From assembly GCF_016592595.1 (NCBI RefSeq), contig NZ_AP012977.1, positions 744,001-808,000 of the forward strand: DNA of 64,000 bases, written 5' to 3'. This document shows, in pieces, positions 29,337 to 38,946 of this stretch. Source of the DNA: Abyssogena phaseoliformis symbiont OG214. GTDB taxonomy: Bacteria; Pseudomonadota; Gammaproteobacteria; PS1; Pseudothioglobaceae. The translations under genes and the position numbers were made by a program. Numbering within the stretch: the first letter of the stretch is position 1; the number at the start of each line of letters is the position of its first letter. The notes under the pieces are model-generated. The model had not been told where the DNA came from. It worked only from the letters and a program-made list of their open reading frames with translations, and ran no database searches.

Positions 29337-29735
29337 CTAGCCTGAATGCTGTAAATCAACTTTGGCTTTAGGCGCCCAGTTTTTTTGTTTATGTTCAGCA
29401 ATTATGGTTGTATAAACACCACCACGAACATTAAAAATTGCCTTTAAGCGCATGAATCTTGGATTGCTTGCTTGAACCAAATCATCAAGAATTTGGTTAG
29501 TGACCGCCTCATGGAATGCGCTTTCGTTTCGATACGACCAAATATACATTTTCAATGATTTTAATTCTATACATGCTTTATCAGCAATGTATTCAAGATG
29601 CAATGTGGCAAAATCAGGCTGCCCTGTTTTTGGACACAGGCATGTAAACTCTGGTATATCAATTTGAATGACAAAATCGCGCTCAACATTAGGATTATTA
29701 AAAATCTCTAAAGCTTTGCTGGGTTGAGATGACAT
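29337..29735 (-). CDS. queF: NADPH-dependent 7-cyano-7-deazaguanine reductase
   Basis: Reduces preQ0 to preQ1 in queuosine synthesis. The short single-domain (YkvM/Bacillus-like) form has 132 residues from the ATG at 29735, which follows AAAGGAAAAAG. An upstream in-frame ATG would add eight residues without a ribosome site. The catalytic Cys34 and Asp41 are in [13 protein letters not shown], and [20 protein letters not shown] carries the substrate-binding Glu and His. It lies between lptF and pcnB on the minus strand. Confidence 0.93.
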   Translation of the reverse strand: MSSQPSKALEIFNNPNVERDFVIQIDIPEFTCLCPKTGQPDFATLHLEYIADKACIELKSLKMYIWSYRNESAFHEAVTNQILDDLVQASNPRFMRLKAIFNVRGGVYTTIIAEHKQKNWAPKAKVDLQHSG

Positions 29736-29820
29736 TAAACTTTTTCCTTTAAAAAACACGACTATTTTACACTTTAAAAGTGTGTAATGCTTTTATAAGA
29801 AATAATTCAACTAAAAAGCA

Positions 29821-30960
29821 TCAAATAAATTGGGTAAATTTTCTATGTCTAATTGAATAAAAAATAAAAATTAGTAACAACACCGCCAAATGCACCCACC
29901 ACAGCCCAACAATTGGCAGAGACTCTCCTCGCTCTAAAGCTAATTTAGCAATTAATAAGACATTATTATACACAATAAACGCAACAACACCAACTAATAC
30001 GCCTAAATTTTTACCACTTCTTGGAGAGGTTTTACCAAGCAATACACCAAGTACTGATAATATTAAAATACTTAAAGGCTGAGACATTCTCCATTGAAAC
30101 TCTGCTATTTCTGTCAGTTTGTTAGAGAATAATAATTCAAACGTTGACTTTGATTCTACTTTCGTAATTGTGCTAATAGATTTTTGTACCTCGCCATCAA
30201 TAATTTGTAAATCATATAAATTAAAATTTAAGATTTTTTTATTTTTATCCGAAGGAAAGCCGTGATAACGTGTGCCATTTTTAAGGAGCAAATACACGCT
30301 ATTGGTATTTAAATTGATGTATTTTTGAGCTTGTTGTGCCAAGGTTATAACCGGCACATTATTGACCAATGTATAAATAAAAATCTCTTCCATATTTTGT
30401 TCTTTAGCATTATCAGCATCACTGACTTTTGATGCGTAAAAAACAATATCACCATTTTTAAACTCTTGAAACTCACCCTCTTTAATAAAAGAAAATTCAG
30501 ATACATTTTCACTACGCTCCATAATCAAGCCTTGTTGCTGCTTAGACCAAGGCACCACAACTGTCGTTAAAAGCAAAACAAAGAAAAAGATAAAGATAAC
30601 AAGCGGCTGAATGAATACCATAAAATGCTTATCGCCCAAACCTAATGAGTTCATCACAATAGCTTCTGAATCCTTGTAAAGCTTGCTAACACTCAAAATA
30701 ATAGCCAATAACAAAGATAAAGATAGAATTAATACAACATCTCTAATCATATTAAAACCGACCAGTGGCAACAAGTCTGCAACAGGTATGCCTTCTTTTA
30801 AACTTTTTTTAACCACTAACACTAACTGATTACCAAAAACAACCAACCCAATCACGATAAACACTGCGCTCAAAAGCACCAATACATTGCGCATTAAATA
30901 TCTGGCTAGAATGCTATTTTGAAATTTAAGGATTCTGACTACTATAGGAGGAAGTTTCAT
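29821..30960 (-). CDS. lptF: LPS export ABC transporter permease LptF
   Basis: Inner-membrane permease of the LptB2FGC machine that extracts lipopolysaccharide. 379 residues with the YjgP/YjgQ layout: three helices within the first 140 residues (SILARYLMRNVLVLLSAVFI onward), a periplasmic beta-jellyroll (about 150-275, including FQEFKNGDIVFYASKV), and three C-terminal helices. LptF rather than LptG is inferred from similarity near SILARYL and EWRMSQPL-like FQWRMSQPLSI. The usual partner lptG is not next to it: queF follows. A 228-bp spacer without a recognisable gene lies upstream. Confidence 0.87.
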   Translation of the reverse strand: MKLPPIVVRILKFQNSILARYLMRNVLVLLSAVFIVIGLVVFGNQLVLVVKKSLKEGIPVADLLPLVGFNMIRDVVLILSLSLLLAIILSVSKLYKDSEAIVMNSLGLGDKHFMVFIQPLVIFIFFFVLLLTTVVVPWSKQQQGLIMERSENVSEFSFIKEGEFQEFKNGDIVFYASKVSDADNAKEQNMEEIFIYTLVNNVPVITLAQQAQKYINLNTNSVYLLLKNGTRYHGFPSDKNKKILNFNLYDLQIIDGEVQKSISTITKVESKSTFELLFSNKLTEIAEFQWRMSQPLSILILSVLGVLLGKTSPRSGKNLGVLVGVVAFIVYNNVLLIAKLALERGESLPIVGLWWVHLAVLLLIFIFYSIRHRKFTQFI

Positions 30961-31188
30961 ACTTTAAGAAATTACTATATCAATTCAGTATAATCTAGGA
31001 AATATAGAAAATAGTGTATTTTTTAGGAAAAAAAATAAAAATAACAGTCAGCTATTTATTGAATTTTTCCTCGAAAAAAGATGTTGTTTCATAGATTGTA
31101 TTGGGTCGGTATGGTAGTTTCTTTAAGTATGCTTAAAGCGATTGATAGAATGCTCAAAATAATTAAGTAATGATTTTTTTAAATAGTA
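30961..31188. other. Intergenic spacer between lptF and rho
   Basis: AT-rich 228 bp. The only open frame is a 29-codon plus-strand ORF near 31081 (MLFHRLYWVGMVV), which matches nothing I recognise and is probably chance or debris. On the minus strand TATACT close to the lptF start could be its -10. Confidence 0.3.
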
Positions 31189-32451
31189 TTACTTCTTTTG
31201 AGACATTGAAGCAAAGAATTCATCATTAGTTTTAGTTAGCTTTAAGCGGTCAATTAAGAATTCAGCCGCCTCAACAGTATCCATAGGATGTAGAATTTTG
31301 CGTAAAATCCACATTTTTTGTAATTCCTTTTCATCGGTAATTAACTCTTCGCGGCGCGTGCCAGAAGCATTAATATTAATTGCTGGAAAAATTCGCTTTT
31401 CACTCAAACGTTTTTCTAAATGAAGCTCCATATTGCCTGTGCCTTTAAACTCTTGATAAATAACTTCATCCATTTTTGAGCCAGTATCAATCAATGCGGT
31501 GGCAATAATGGTAATACTTCCACCATTTTCAATATTTCTAGCTGCACCAAAAAAACGTTTAGGGCGTTGTAGTGCATTAGCATCAACACCACCTGTTAAT
31601 ACCTTGCCTGATGAAGGGGCAATTGTATTATAAGCGCGCGCCAAGCGTGTGATTGAATCTAGTAAAATAATTACATCTTTGCCTTGTTCTGCACGTCGTT
31701 TGGCTTTTTGAATCACCATTTCGGCTACTTGCACATGACGTTTTGCTGACTCATCAAATGTTGAAGCAATCACTTCACCACGAACAGTGCGAGCCATTTC
31801 TGTTACTTCTTCAGGGCGCTCATCAATCAAAAGCACAATCAGTTCACATTCTGGATGATTGACTGAAATAGACGTGGCAATATTTTGCATAATCATGGTT
31901 TTGCCTGCCTTAGGCGGTGCAACCAACAAGCCCCTTTGACCTTTGCCAAAAGGTGAAACAAGATCAATCATTCTGGCAGTAATATCCTCAGTTCCGCCAT
32001 TACCGATTTCTAAATTAAGTCTTTCATTAGGATGAATAGGTGTGAGTGAGGCGAATGGCACCCTGTTTCTAACATTATCTGGATCTTCGCCGTTCACTTC
32101 TGATACTTTAATTAACGCAAAATACTTCTCACCTTTTTTAGGCGCTCTAATTTTTCCTGCAACCAAATCACCAGTTGATAAATTAAAACGTCTAATTTGA
32201 TTAGGTGAAATATAGATATCATCCGCACCCGAAGTGTAAGAATCATCACTTGATCTTAAAAAACCATAGCCATCTTGCAACACATCCAAAACACCATCAC
32301 CTAACACCTCCTCATCATTAGCCGCTTTAGCTTTAAGAATAATAAAAATTAGGGTTTGTTTTTTAGCTCTAGAAATGTTTTCTGAACCTAAAGATTGTGC
32401 TAGTTCTAACAACTCTTCCGGGCTAAATTTTTTGAGTTCTGATAATTTCAT
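31189..32451 (-). CDS. rho: Transcription termination factor Rho
   Basis: Hexameric RNA helicase that terminates transcription. 420 residues from MKLSELKK (ATG at 32451), matching the E. coli start. An in-frame ATG four codons upstream is less well placed, and GGA lies 9 bp before 32451. Domains: the N-terminal helical Rho_N (1-45), the cold-shock-like RNA-binding domain with [13 protein letters not shown] and [15 protein letters not shown], then the RecA-like motor with Walker [11 protein letters not shown] near residue 175 and Walker [16 protein letters not shown]. It sits downstream of trxA on the same strand, as in E. coli. Confidence 0.97.
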   Translation of the reverse strand: MKLSELKKFSPEELLELAQSLGSENISRAKKQTLIFIILKAKAANDEEVLGDGVLDVLQDGYGFLRSSDDSYTSGADDIYISPNQIRRFNLSTGDLVAGKIRAPKKGEKYFALIKVSEVNGEDPDNVRNRVPFASLTPIHPNERLNLEIGNGGTEDITARMIDLVSPFGKGQRGLLVAPPKAGKTMIMQNIATSISVNHPECELIVLLIDERPEEVTEMARTVRGEVIASTFDESAKRHVQVAEMVIQKAKRRAEQGKDVIILLDSITRLARAYNTIAPSSGKVLTGGVDANALQRPKRFFGAARNIENGGSITIIATALIDTGSKMDEVIYQEFKGTGNMELHLEKRLSEKRIFPAININASGTRREELITDEKELQKMWILRKILHPMDTVEAAEFLIDRLKLTKTNDEFFASMSQKK

Positions 32452-32568
32452 GAATGTGTCCATATTAAGGCTAAGTATTTTTTTACTTAACTAGGGATAT
32501 GCGCCTAAAGCGCTAGGAGGTTTTATTAAACTGAGTTTTTAAGATAAAAACAATCAGTTATTTAGTTT

Positions 32569-32895
32569 TTAAATATTGGCATCAATAAACGCACTAAGTT
32601 CTGCTTTTGAAAGTGCACCCATTTTGGTTGCCTGAACGGCACCATTAGAAAATAACAACATCGTTGGAATACCGCGAATGCCATGCTTTGGTGGTGTTTG
32701 GTCGTTCTCGTCTATATTAACTTTGGCAATAAGCACTTTACCATCATATTCGTCAGCAATTTCATCTAATACAGGTGCTAACGCCTTGCATGGCCCGCAC
32801 CACTCAGCCCAAAAATCTACCAATACTACTTGTGATGAGTTAACAACATCTGCTTCAAAAGAGGCGTCAGTCACTACTTTAATTTTATCGTTCAT
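32569..32895 (-). CDS. trxA: Thioredoxin 1
   Basis: Cytosolic disulfide reductase, 108 residues, the classic length. The redox site W32-C33-G34-P35-C36 and the cis-proline in [11 protein letters not shown] are intact, and [14 protein letters not shown] is canonical. No signal peptide, so it is the cytoplasmic enzyme. It lies between glnD and rho. The trxA-rho order is conserved, with 105-117 bp between them here, leaving room for a rho leader. Confidence 0.97.
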   Translation of the reverse strand: MNDKIKVVTDASFEADVVNSSQVVLVDFWAEWCGPCKALAPVLDEIADEYDGKVLIAKVNIDENDQTPPKHGIRGIPTMLLFSNGAVQATKMGALSKAELSAFIDANI

Positions 32896-32988
32896 ATTTT
32901 TGTAATGTTAATCTGAAATGAAAAAAAGAAACAGCAGAACTGCCGATTGCGTGAGATTATATCATCATTTAACTCATGCAATATCTTT

Positions 32989-35508
32989 TTACAATCTTTC
33001 TTCCAAAGCCTCTTTAAGCACTGATTGTTCTGCCATGCTCAATGGCTGGTTTTTAGTATTGCTAATAAAAAACACATCTTGAACCCTTTCCCCCATAGTA
33101 GCAATTCTGGCATTAATTAATGAGACGTCTAATTCAAAGAAAACATAGGCAATGTTAGAAAGTATGCCTTGTTTGTCAATCACATTAATCTCTAATTGAG
33201 TTAGGTTCCACTGCTTATTCACACTAAAACTGACTTTCATTTTATGGTCAAAGTATCGATGCGTGTATATATCATGGGTTGTGCTTACGCTCACATCTAA
33301 ATCATTCAATTCATTTTTGATTTCTTGATTTATATTGATATGTTCAAGTGCTTCATCTTGCAAAACACTAATCGTGTTATACACTTTCCTATCCCTTGTG
33401 GTTAGGATTTTAGCATCCACAATATCAAGACCCAGTCTTTCAAGAATACTAATTAATTTAAAGAATAAACCTCTAAAATCATCACATAGCACAAAAATAT
33501 CAACCACATTATGTTGTGAAATTTTAGAACTAACAATAATTTTATCCAAGGCTGTTTTAGTGGCAAAACTCAAATGCCATAAAATATCGTCGACTTCATA
33601 ACGTAAATAATAGTCTTTAGGCAGGGTTGATAATATCTTCTCAACGTCACTCATTTGATAACCCTGAGCAATAGAATCTTTAATAATAGTTTGCTTAATG
33701 TCTTGCACTCTTTGGTCTACGCTTGGGCGCTGACTATTGCTACTTTCTAGGTGTTTTTTGGTATTGTAAAATAGTTTTTTTAGCAAAGAGTCTTTCCAAC
33801 TATTCCACAAATCATCTTTTGTTGCACGAATATCGGCGTTTGTTAATAAATACAAAAATTCTAAAAATTCAACTGTACCCACTTGTTTAGCAAAACGCTC
33901 AATCACTTCAAAATCACCAATATCTTGCTTTTGTGCAACCACTGACATGAGTAAATGCTTTTCAACTAATTTTGAAACCAAATCAGTGTCGCTTGTTTTT
34001 AATTGATGATGCTGACAAAACTCACGTGCATCAATGGCACCTAACTGAGCATGCTCGCCACCCCTACCTTTGGCGATATCATGAAAAAGACCTGCCAATA
34101 ATAGTAATTCTGGCTTTTGGATGCCTTGTGCTATCTCGCTACAAAGCGCAAATTCCTTGGCAAACTCAGGTACGAAAAAACGCCTCAAATTACGAATCAC
34201 AAATAACGTATGCTGATCCACCGTATAAGCATGGAATAAATCATATTGCATTAGCCCCATAATCTTACCAAAAGCAGGAATATAGTGTTCTAAAATACCA
34301 TAACGATTCATGAGTTTTAACGCCTTATTAACCCCTTGACTTTGTTGTAATAGTTCAATAAATAAGCGATTATTCTTACGCTTTTTGTAAAAATCAAAAT
34401 CAATTAAATCAATGCTATTTTGCATTTGTCTAAGCGTTTTTGCACTAATGCCGCGCACATAACTATGTTTAGCAATGAGTAAAAATATTTCAATAAAAGC
34501 AGATGGTGTTTGGACAAAAACTTGCGTATCAATTGAATGGATATAACCATGACTAATCATAAAGCGACTGTTCAAATGTTGCGTGTTTAGAATCTCATCT
34601 TCTAATAATTGCAACAAAATATCATTAAGGCGCGACACCCTAGTCACGGTTTGGTAATAATCCTTCATAAAGGCTTCAACTGCCAAAGAATCCCCATCAA
34701 CATAACCCAGCATGGTTGCTACAGATTTTTGGTATTGGAATGCAAGCCTGTCTTCACGCCGATTGGCGATAATATGCAGTGCAAATCTAACCTTGAATAA
34801 AAATAATTGCGATGTTTTTAATAACCCATATTCAGTAATTGTTAAATATTGCTTGTCGACTAGTTCAAACAAAGTATTAACATCAAAATACCACTTTGCT
34901 ACCCAAGCAACTGTTTGAATATCTCTAAGACCGCCAGGGCTTTGCTTAATATTTGGCTCTAAGTTATAAGCAATATTGGACAGATTTTGGTGACGATTGT
35001 GCTGTTCTTTTTGCTTTTCAACTAGAAACGATTGGCTTGACCAAATACTAGATTTAATCACAACCTTCATCTTAAAAAACAAAGACTTTTTACCTAAAAT
35101 AACGCGAGATTCCAATAAATTAGTCACCACACTAAGATCATCAATCACACTAATGCAATCTTTCAAATCCCGAGTCGCATGCCCTACTTCCAAATCAACA
35201 TCCCATAAAAATGTTAAAAAGCTAGCAATACTTTTCTGATAAGTGTCGTGCGCACCATCAGGAATTAAAATCAACAAATCTATATCCGAATACGGATGCA
35301 ACTCGCCTCTGCCATAACCACCAACAGCCACCAAACACAACTGATCTGAAAGATTAAAACTTTGCCAAATATCTTTGAGTAATTGATCAACCCCTTCACT
35401 TCTAGCCAATATAAGTGTTTGGGCTTCCTCCGGATTATTTAAAAATTCCACCTTGATTGAATCTTCTAGTGTTTGATATTGTGCTTTAAATATTGACAAG
35501 TCCATCAT
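32989..35508 (-). CDS. glnD: Bifunctional [protein-PII] uridylyltransferase/uridylyl-removing enzyme
   Basis: Glutamine sensor that uridylylates PII and removes the UMP again, thereby setting glutamine synthetase adenylylation. 839 residues (E. coli 890). Order: a nucleotidyltransferase domain with GGYGRGELHPYSDIDLL (63-79, Asp75/Asp77), a helical linker, an HD hydrolase domain with FHDIAKGRGGEHAQLG near 470, and two C-terminal ACT domains (from about 665 and 770) that bind glutamine. Its ATG overlaps the gltX stop (ATGA), an unusual partner. Its presence with a GS tyrosine site at 8.5 kb implies a working GlnD-PII-GlnE cascade. Confidence 0.95.
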   Translation of the reverse strand: MMDLSIFKAQYQTLEDSIKVEFLNNPEEAQTLILARSEGVDQLLKDIWQSFNLSDQLCLVAVGGYGRGELHPYSDIDLLILIPDGAHDTYQKSIASFLTFLWDVDLEVGHATRDLKDCISVIDDLSVVTNLLESRVILGKKSLFFKMKVVIKSSIWSSQSFLVEKQKEQHNRHQNLSNIAYNLEPNIKQSPGGLRDIQTVAWVAKWYFDVNTLFELVDKQYLTITEYGLLKTSQLFLFKVRFALHIIANRREDRLAFQYQKSVATMLGYVDGDSLAVEAFMKDYYQTVTRVSRLNDILLQLLEDEILNTQHLNSRFMISHGYIHSIDTQVFVQTPSAFIEIFLLIAKHSYVRGISAKTLRQMQNSIDLIDFDFYKKRKNNRLFIELLQQSQGVNKALKLMNRYGILEHYIPAFGKIMGLMQYDLFHAYTVDQHTLFVIRNLRRFFVPEFAKEFALCSEIAQGIQKPELLLLAGLFHDIAKGRGGEHAQLGAIDAREFCQHHQLKTSDTDLVSKLVEKHLLMSVVAQKQDIGDFEVIERFAKQVGTVEFLEFLYLLTNADIRATKDDLWNSWKDSLLKKLFYNTKKHLESSNSQRPSVDQRVQDIKQTIIKDSIAQGYQMSDVEKILSTLPKDYYLRYEVDDILWHLSFATKTALDKIIVSSKISQHNVVDIFVLCDDFRGLFFKLISILERLGLDIVDAKILTTRDRKVYNTISVLQDEALEHININQEIKNELNDLDVSVSTTHDIYTHRYFDHKMKVSFSVNKQWNLTQLEINVIDKQGILSNIAYVFFELDVSLINARIATMGERVQDVFFISNTKNQPLSMAEQSVLKEALEERL

Positions 35509-36908
35509 AATTTATAGGTATTTTTATTATTGCTTGTTCTATTTTTAAAAAAAATTGCCATTTTTAAGCGTAATAGTGCTTTATCTTTGCCGACTAACTC
35601 AGCTACAATGTCGATACTACCCGCATTTCCGTTGCCACTTAGTGCAAGCCTAAAGGGTTGACCCACCTTACCAAAACCGATGTTGAGTTCAAAGCACACC
35701 TCTTTAACAGCTTGTTTGATATTGTTGGCTTGCCAAGTGCTTAGGGCTTCTAGTTTTGTAAGTAAGTGCTTGAGTGGCACTTTATCTTTAAAGTGTTTTT
35801 TGGCGAGTTTTTCATCAAAAGTGTCAAAATCTTGATAGAACATTTTCACTTCGCTTGCCATGTCAACCAGGGTTTTACATCTATTTTGCAAGTGTTGAAC
35901 AATTGTTTTAATATCGGGTGTGTCTGTAACGGTAATTGCTTGGTTTTGCAGATGCCAAGTTAGGTTATTAAGTAAATTCTCAACACTGGAATTTTTAATA
36001 GTTTCTTGATTGAGCCATAAAAGCTTATCCTGATTAAAACTTGTAGGCGCCTTGTTGATGTTTTTTAATTCAAATAGTTTAACAATTTCATCCATAGAAA
36101 ATATTTCTTGGTCACCATGCGACCAACCTAAGTGAACTAAATAATTAAGCAAGGCTTCAGGCAAAAATCCTGCATCTCGATAAGTCATAACGCTCACAGC
36201 ACCGTGGCGTTTTGAAAGACGCGCACCATCACTACCTAAAATCATAGGCAAATGTGCAAATTCTGGCAAATCCCAGTTTAACGCTTGATAAAGGTTAATT
36301 TGCTTAGGGGTGTTGTTGATATGGTCATCACCACGAATAACACAATCGATTTGCATGTCATGGTCATCAACTACCACGGTTAAATTATAAGTTGGTGTGC
36401 CATCGCTACGAGTAATAATTAAATCGTCTAATTCTTTATTATTGATTGAAATTTGCCCTTTAACCACATCATTAAAAACCACCAACCCTTCTTCTGGGTT
36501 GTTAAAACGTATAACGCCAGCATTTAGGCTCTTATCCCGACAACAACCATCGTACTTGGATTTTTTGCCTTGCTTGGTTAAATCTTCACGCAAAATTTGT
36601 AAGCGCTCTTTAGAACATTCACAATAATAGGCTTTTTTTTCATCTAACAGTTGCTGAACAACTTGCTTGTACCTGTCAAAACGATCTGTTTGGTAAAAAG
36701 GCCCTTCATCATAGTCAAGTCCAAGCCAATCCATGCCTTGTAAAATCGCATTAACGGATGCTTGGGTTGAGCGCTCTAAATCTGTATCTTCAATACGTAG
36801 TACAAATTTACCATGTTGCTTTTTAGCCCAAGCCCAAGCAAATAATGCAGTTCTAGCACCACCGATATGTAGGTAGCCTGTGGGGGATGGCGCAAATCTT
36901 GATTTCAT
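35505..36908 (-). CDS. gltX: Glutamyl-tRNA synthetase
   Basis: Class I aminoacyl-tRNA synthetase, 467 residues. HIGH region FAPSPTGYLHIGGARTALF (5-23), IEDTD, and the KMSKS equivalent ARLSKRHGAVSVMTYRD near 245. The zinc-knuckle region CECSKERL...YDGCCRD is kept. Whether it is discriminating cannot be told here, and gatCAB is not in the window. It is preceded by a Sel1-repeat gene (8-bp gap) and overlaps glnD by 4 bp. Confidence 0.97.
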   Translation of the reverse strand: MKSRFAPSPTGYLHIGGARTALFAWAWAKKQHGKFVLRIEDTDLERSTQASVNAILQGMDWLGLDYDEGPFYQTDRFDRYKQVVQQLLDEKKAYYCECSKERLQILREDLTKQGKKSKYDGCCRDKSLNAGVIRFNNPEEGLVVFNDVVKGQISINNKELDDLIITRSDGTPTYNLTVVVDDHDMQIDCVIRGDDHINNTPKQINLYQALNWDLPEFAHLPMILGSDGARLSKRHGAVSVMTYRDAGFLPEALLNYLVHLGWSHGDQEIFSMDEIVKLFELKNINKAPTSFNQDKLLWLNQETIKNSSVENLLNNLTWHLQNQAITVTDTPDIKTIVQHLQNRCKTLVDMASEVKMFYQDFDTFDEKLAKKHFKDKVPLKHLLTKLEALSTWQANNIKQAVKEVCFELNIGFGKVGQPFRLALSGNGNAGSIDIVAELVGKDKALLRLKMAIFFKNRTSNNKNTYKL

Positions 36909-36916
36909 TATTATTT

Positions 36917-37366
36917 TTATAGGTTGGCTTTATCAACCCTATCAAACCAATATTGCGCTTTTTCTAAATCTTGTTTAACTTCTTTACCATCTTCATACAG
37001 CATACCCAATGTATACATTGGGCCAGGAATGCCAAACTCAGCACCTTTTTCAAACCACTCAATAGACTTTGTAATGTCTTTTTCTACACCTTCGCCAGTC
37101 ATATATGCCACACCTAGCATGTGATGAGCAAATGCATGATCTTGACTTGCTGCTTGTAAGAAGTTTTCAAACCCTAAAGGTTGATTTTTAACCATGCCTA
37201 AGCCATTCATTTGCATCATACCAACACGCCACAGCGCTTCAGCATTGCCTTTTGTGGCAAGCGGGGCTAATAATTGATATGCCATAGTAAAATTCTTAGT
37301 ATCAAAGGCAGTAACACCACTGGATAAATCTGCATCATATATATCTGTATTGCTTGAATTTGGCAT
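36917..37366 (-). CDS. Sel1-like repeat (TPR-type) protein
   Basis: 149 residues with no signal peptide. It contains about three Sel1/TPR units: NAEALWRVGMMQMNGLGMVK, HAFAHHMLGVAYMTGEGVEK, and GPMYTLGMLYEDGKEVKQD, each ending in the G-x-G-V/M-x-K turn. Such proteins are helical scaffolds, and the partner is unknown. It lies 8 bp before gltX, apparently first gene of the Sel1-gltX-glnD run, and divergent from the Mth938-like gene with 81 bp between starts. Confidence 0.8.
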   Translation of the reverse strand: MPNSSNTDIYDADLSSGVTAFDTKNFTMAYQLLAPLATKGNAEALWRVGMMQMNGLGMVKNQPLGFENFLQAASQDHAFAHHMLGVAYMTGEGVEKDITKSIEWFEKGAEFGIPGPMYTLGMLYEDGKEVKQDLEKAQYWFDRVDKANL

Positions 37367-37447
37367 ATCTTTCTCTAATATAAAAAAGTAATTAATTTTA
37401 CACTGTTATAATATATTTTTTATTCGCCAAATAGTCGCTATAATACC

Positions 37448-37810
37448 ATGGAATTTAACCAACAAGAGGCAAGCCATAACAGTATTGTTTCTGTTGAAGA
37501 ATATCATGTTAATTTAGCATACACGCAGCTTAAAATTCCTTGTTTTATTTCTTCTCATCATTGTTGTGAAGTTGACATGACTCATCTTGATGATATTGAT
37601 AAAGTTTCATTATTTCCCTTGTCTAATCAAGATGATATTGATTTGTTAATTATTGGCACAGGTACAACGCACCAGTTTTTGCATCCAAAACAACAAGTAT
37701 CCATTCGACAAATGGGTATTGGCACCGAAAGTATGAATAATAAATCAGCTTGTCGAAGTTTTAACTTGCTATTGTCTGATGCCAGATCGGTTGGTTTGCT
37801 GTTATTATGA
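37448..37810 (+). CDS. Mth938-like domain protein (DUF498 family)
   Basis: 120-residue small cytosolic protein. The core LLIIGTGTTHQFLHPKQ followed by IGTESMNNKSACRSFNLLLSDARSVGLLLL is the DUF498/Mth938 signature, in which the acidic-to-T-E-S-M region and the DARxV tail are conserved. The fold is known, but no biochemical role is established. Its last 4 bp overlap rodA, so it heads the rodA-mltB-dacA-dat-amgK-murU string, perhaps only by location. Confidence 0.82.
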   Translation: MEFNQQEASHNSIVSVEEYHVNLAYTQLKIPCFISSHHCCEVDMTHLDDIDKVSLFPLSNQDDIDLLIIGTGTTHQFLHPKQQVSIRQMGIGTESMNNKSACRSFNLLLSDARSVGLLLL

Positions 37811-38946
37811 AGTTATTAAGTATTGCACAAATACGCCATTATTGGCATTACTTTAAGATGGATACGCCTTTATTTTTACTGATTATGGTACTCAGTGGAT
37901 TTGGACTTGTTGTGCTTTATTCAGCCTCAGCATGCTCTATGCAAACCATTTATAAACAAGTGTTTCACTTTGTGCTGGCAATTGGTGCAATGTTGATAAT
38001 TGCTCAAATACCGCCTTATCAACTTAGGCGTTTCTCTCCTTACTTAATGCTGTTTGGTATCTTTTTGCTAATTTTGGTTTTAATTTTTGGCTCCAGCAGT
38101 GGTGGCGCTCAACGCTGGCTTAATTTAGGTTTTATACGCTTTCAACCTTCTGAAATTATGAAGGTTATTGTGCCTATTGCCATTGCCTCAATTCTGAGTG
38201 AAAAAACCTTACCACCAAAACCACTGCCTGTTTTTTTATCCATTGTTGCCATTATTTCAATTGTAATACTCATTGCTAAACAACCAGATTTGGGCACGTC
38301 GTTATTAATTGGTGCTTCTGGTTTTTACGTGTTGTTTTTTTCAGGCATCCGTGTTCAAATTCTTAAAAATAATTGGTTAAATTTTGCACTAATTTCATCA
38401 ATCATCACCTCAGGTGCATATGTTGCATGGAACTATCTATTAATGGGTTATCAAAAAAAACGCATCCTAACTTTAATTGACCCAAGCTCTGATCCGTTAG
38501 GTTCTGGCTATCATATCTTGCAATCAAAAATTGCGATTGGCTCTGGCGGTTTAGTTGGCAAGGGTTTAGAGCAAGGCTCCCAATCCCAACTTAATTTCCT
38601 ACCTGAGCATGCAACTGATTTTATCTTTGCTGTGATCGCTGAAGAGCTGGGTTTTATGGGTGTTATATTTTTATTCACCTTATATGGGCTAATTATTTAC
38701 CGATTATTGGTCATTTCTTTTCAATCAGAAGATAATTTTTCAAAACTATTAGGTGCAAGCTTAACCCTTATCTTCTTTACTTATATTTTTGTTAATGTTG
38801 GTATGGTATCTGGGCTATTACCCGTGGTGGGTGTGCCATTACCACTGATTAGCTATGGCGGCTCATCACTCATCACTTTAATGTCTAGCTTTGGCATTAT
38901 CATGGCAATTCGCAAACACAAAACACCAAGATATTTACAAAATTAA
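37807..38946 (+). CDS. rodA: SEDS peptidoglycan glycosyltransferase RodA
   Basis: Elongasome glycosyltransferase working with PBP2 in rod-shape growth. 379 residues with about ten membrane helices. Signature blocks: AQRWLNLGFIRFQPSEIMKV near 110, KQPDLGTSLLIG, the catalytic-Asp loop LPEHATDFIFAVIAEELG near 270, and [19 protein letters not shown]. The genes mltB and dacA directly downstream define the mrd operon and separate it from FtsW at 5.1 kb. mrdA (PBP2), normally upstream, is missing from this locus. It overlaps mltB by one base (TAATG). Confidence 0.95.
   Translation: MKLLSIAQIRHYWHYFKMDTPLFLLIMVLSGFGLVVLYSASACSMQTIYKQVFHFVLAIGAMLIIAQIPPYQLRRFSPYLMLFGIFLLILVLIFGSSSGGAQRWLNLGFIRFQPSEIMKVIVPIAIASILSEKTLPPKPLPVFLSIVAIISIVILIAKQPDLGTSLLIGASGFYVLFFSGIRVQILKNNWLNFALISSIITSGAYVAWNYLLMGYQKKRILTLIDPSSDPLGSGYHILQSKIAIGSGGLVGKGLEQGSQSQLNFLPEHATDFIFAVIAEELGFMGVIFLFTLYGLIIYRLLVISFQSEDNFSKLLGASLTLIFFTYIFVNVGMVSGLLPVVGVPLPLISYGGSSLITLMSSFGIIMAIRKHKTPRYLQN

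Noticed and set aside
32464..32568. Attenuator-like structure in the rho leader
   Set aside because: Only a four-bp GCGC stem could be found; not convincing.
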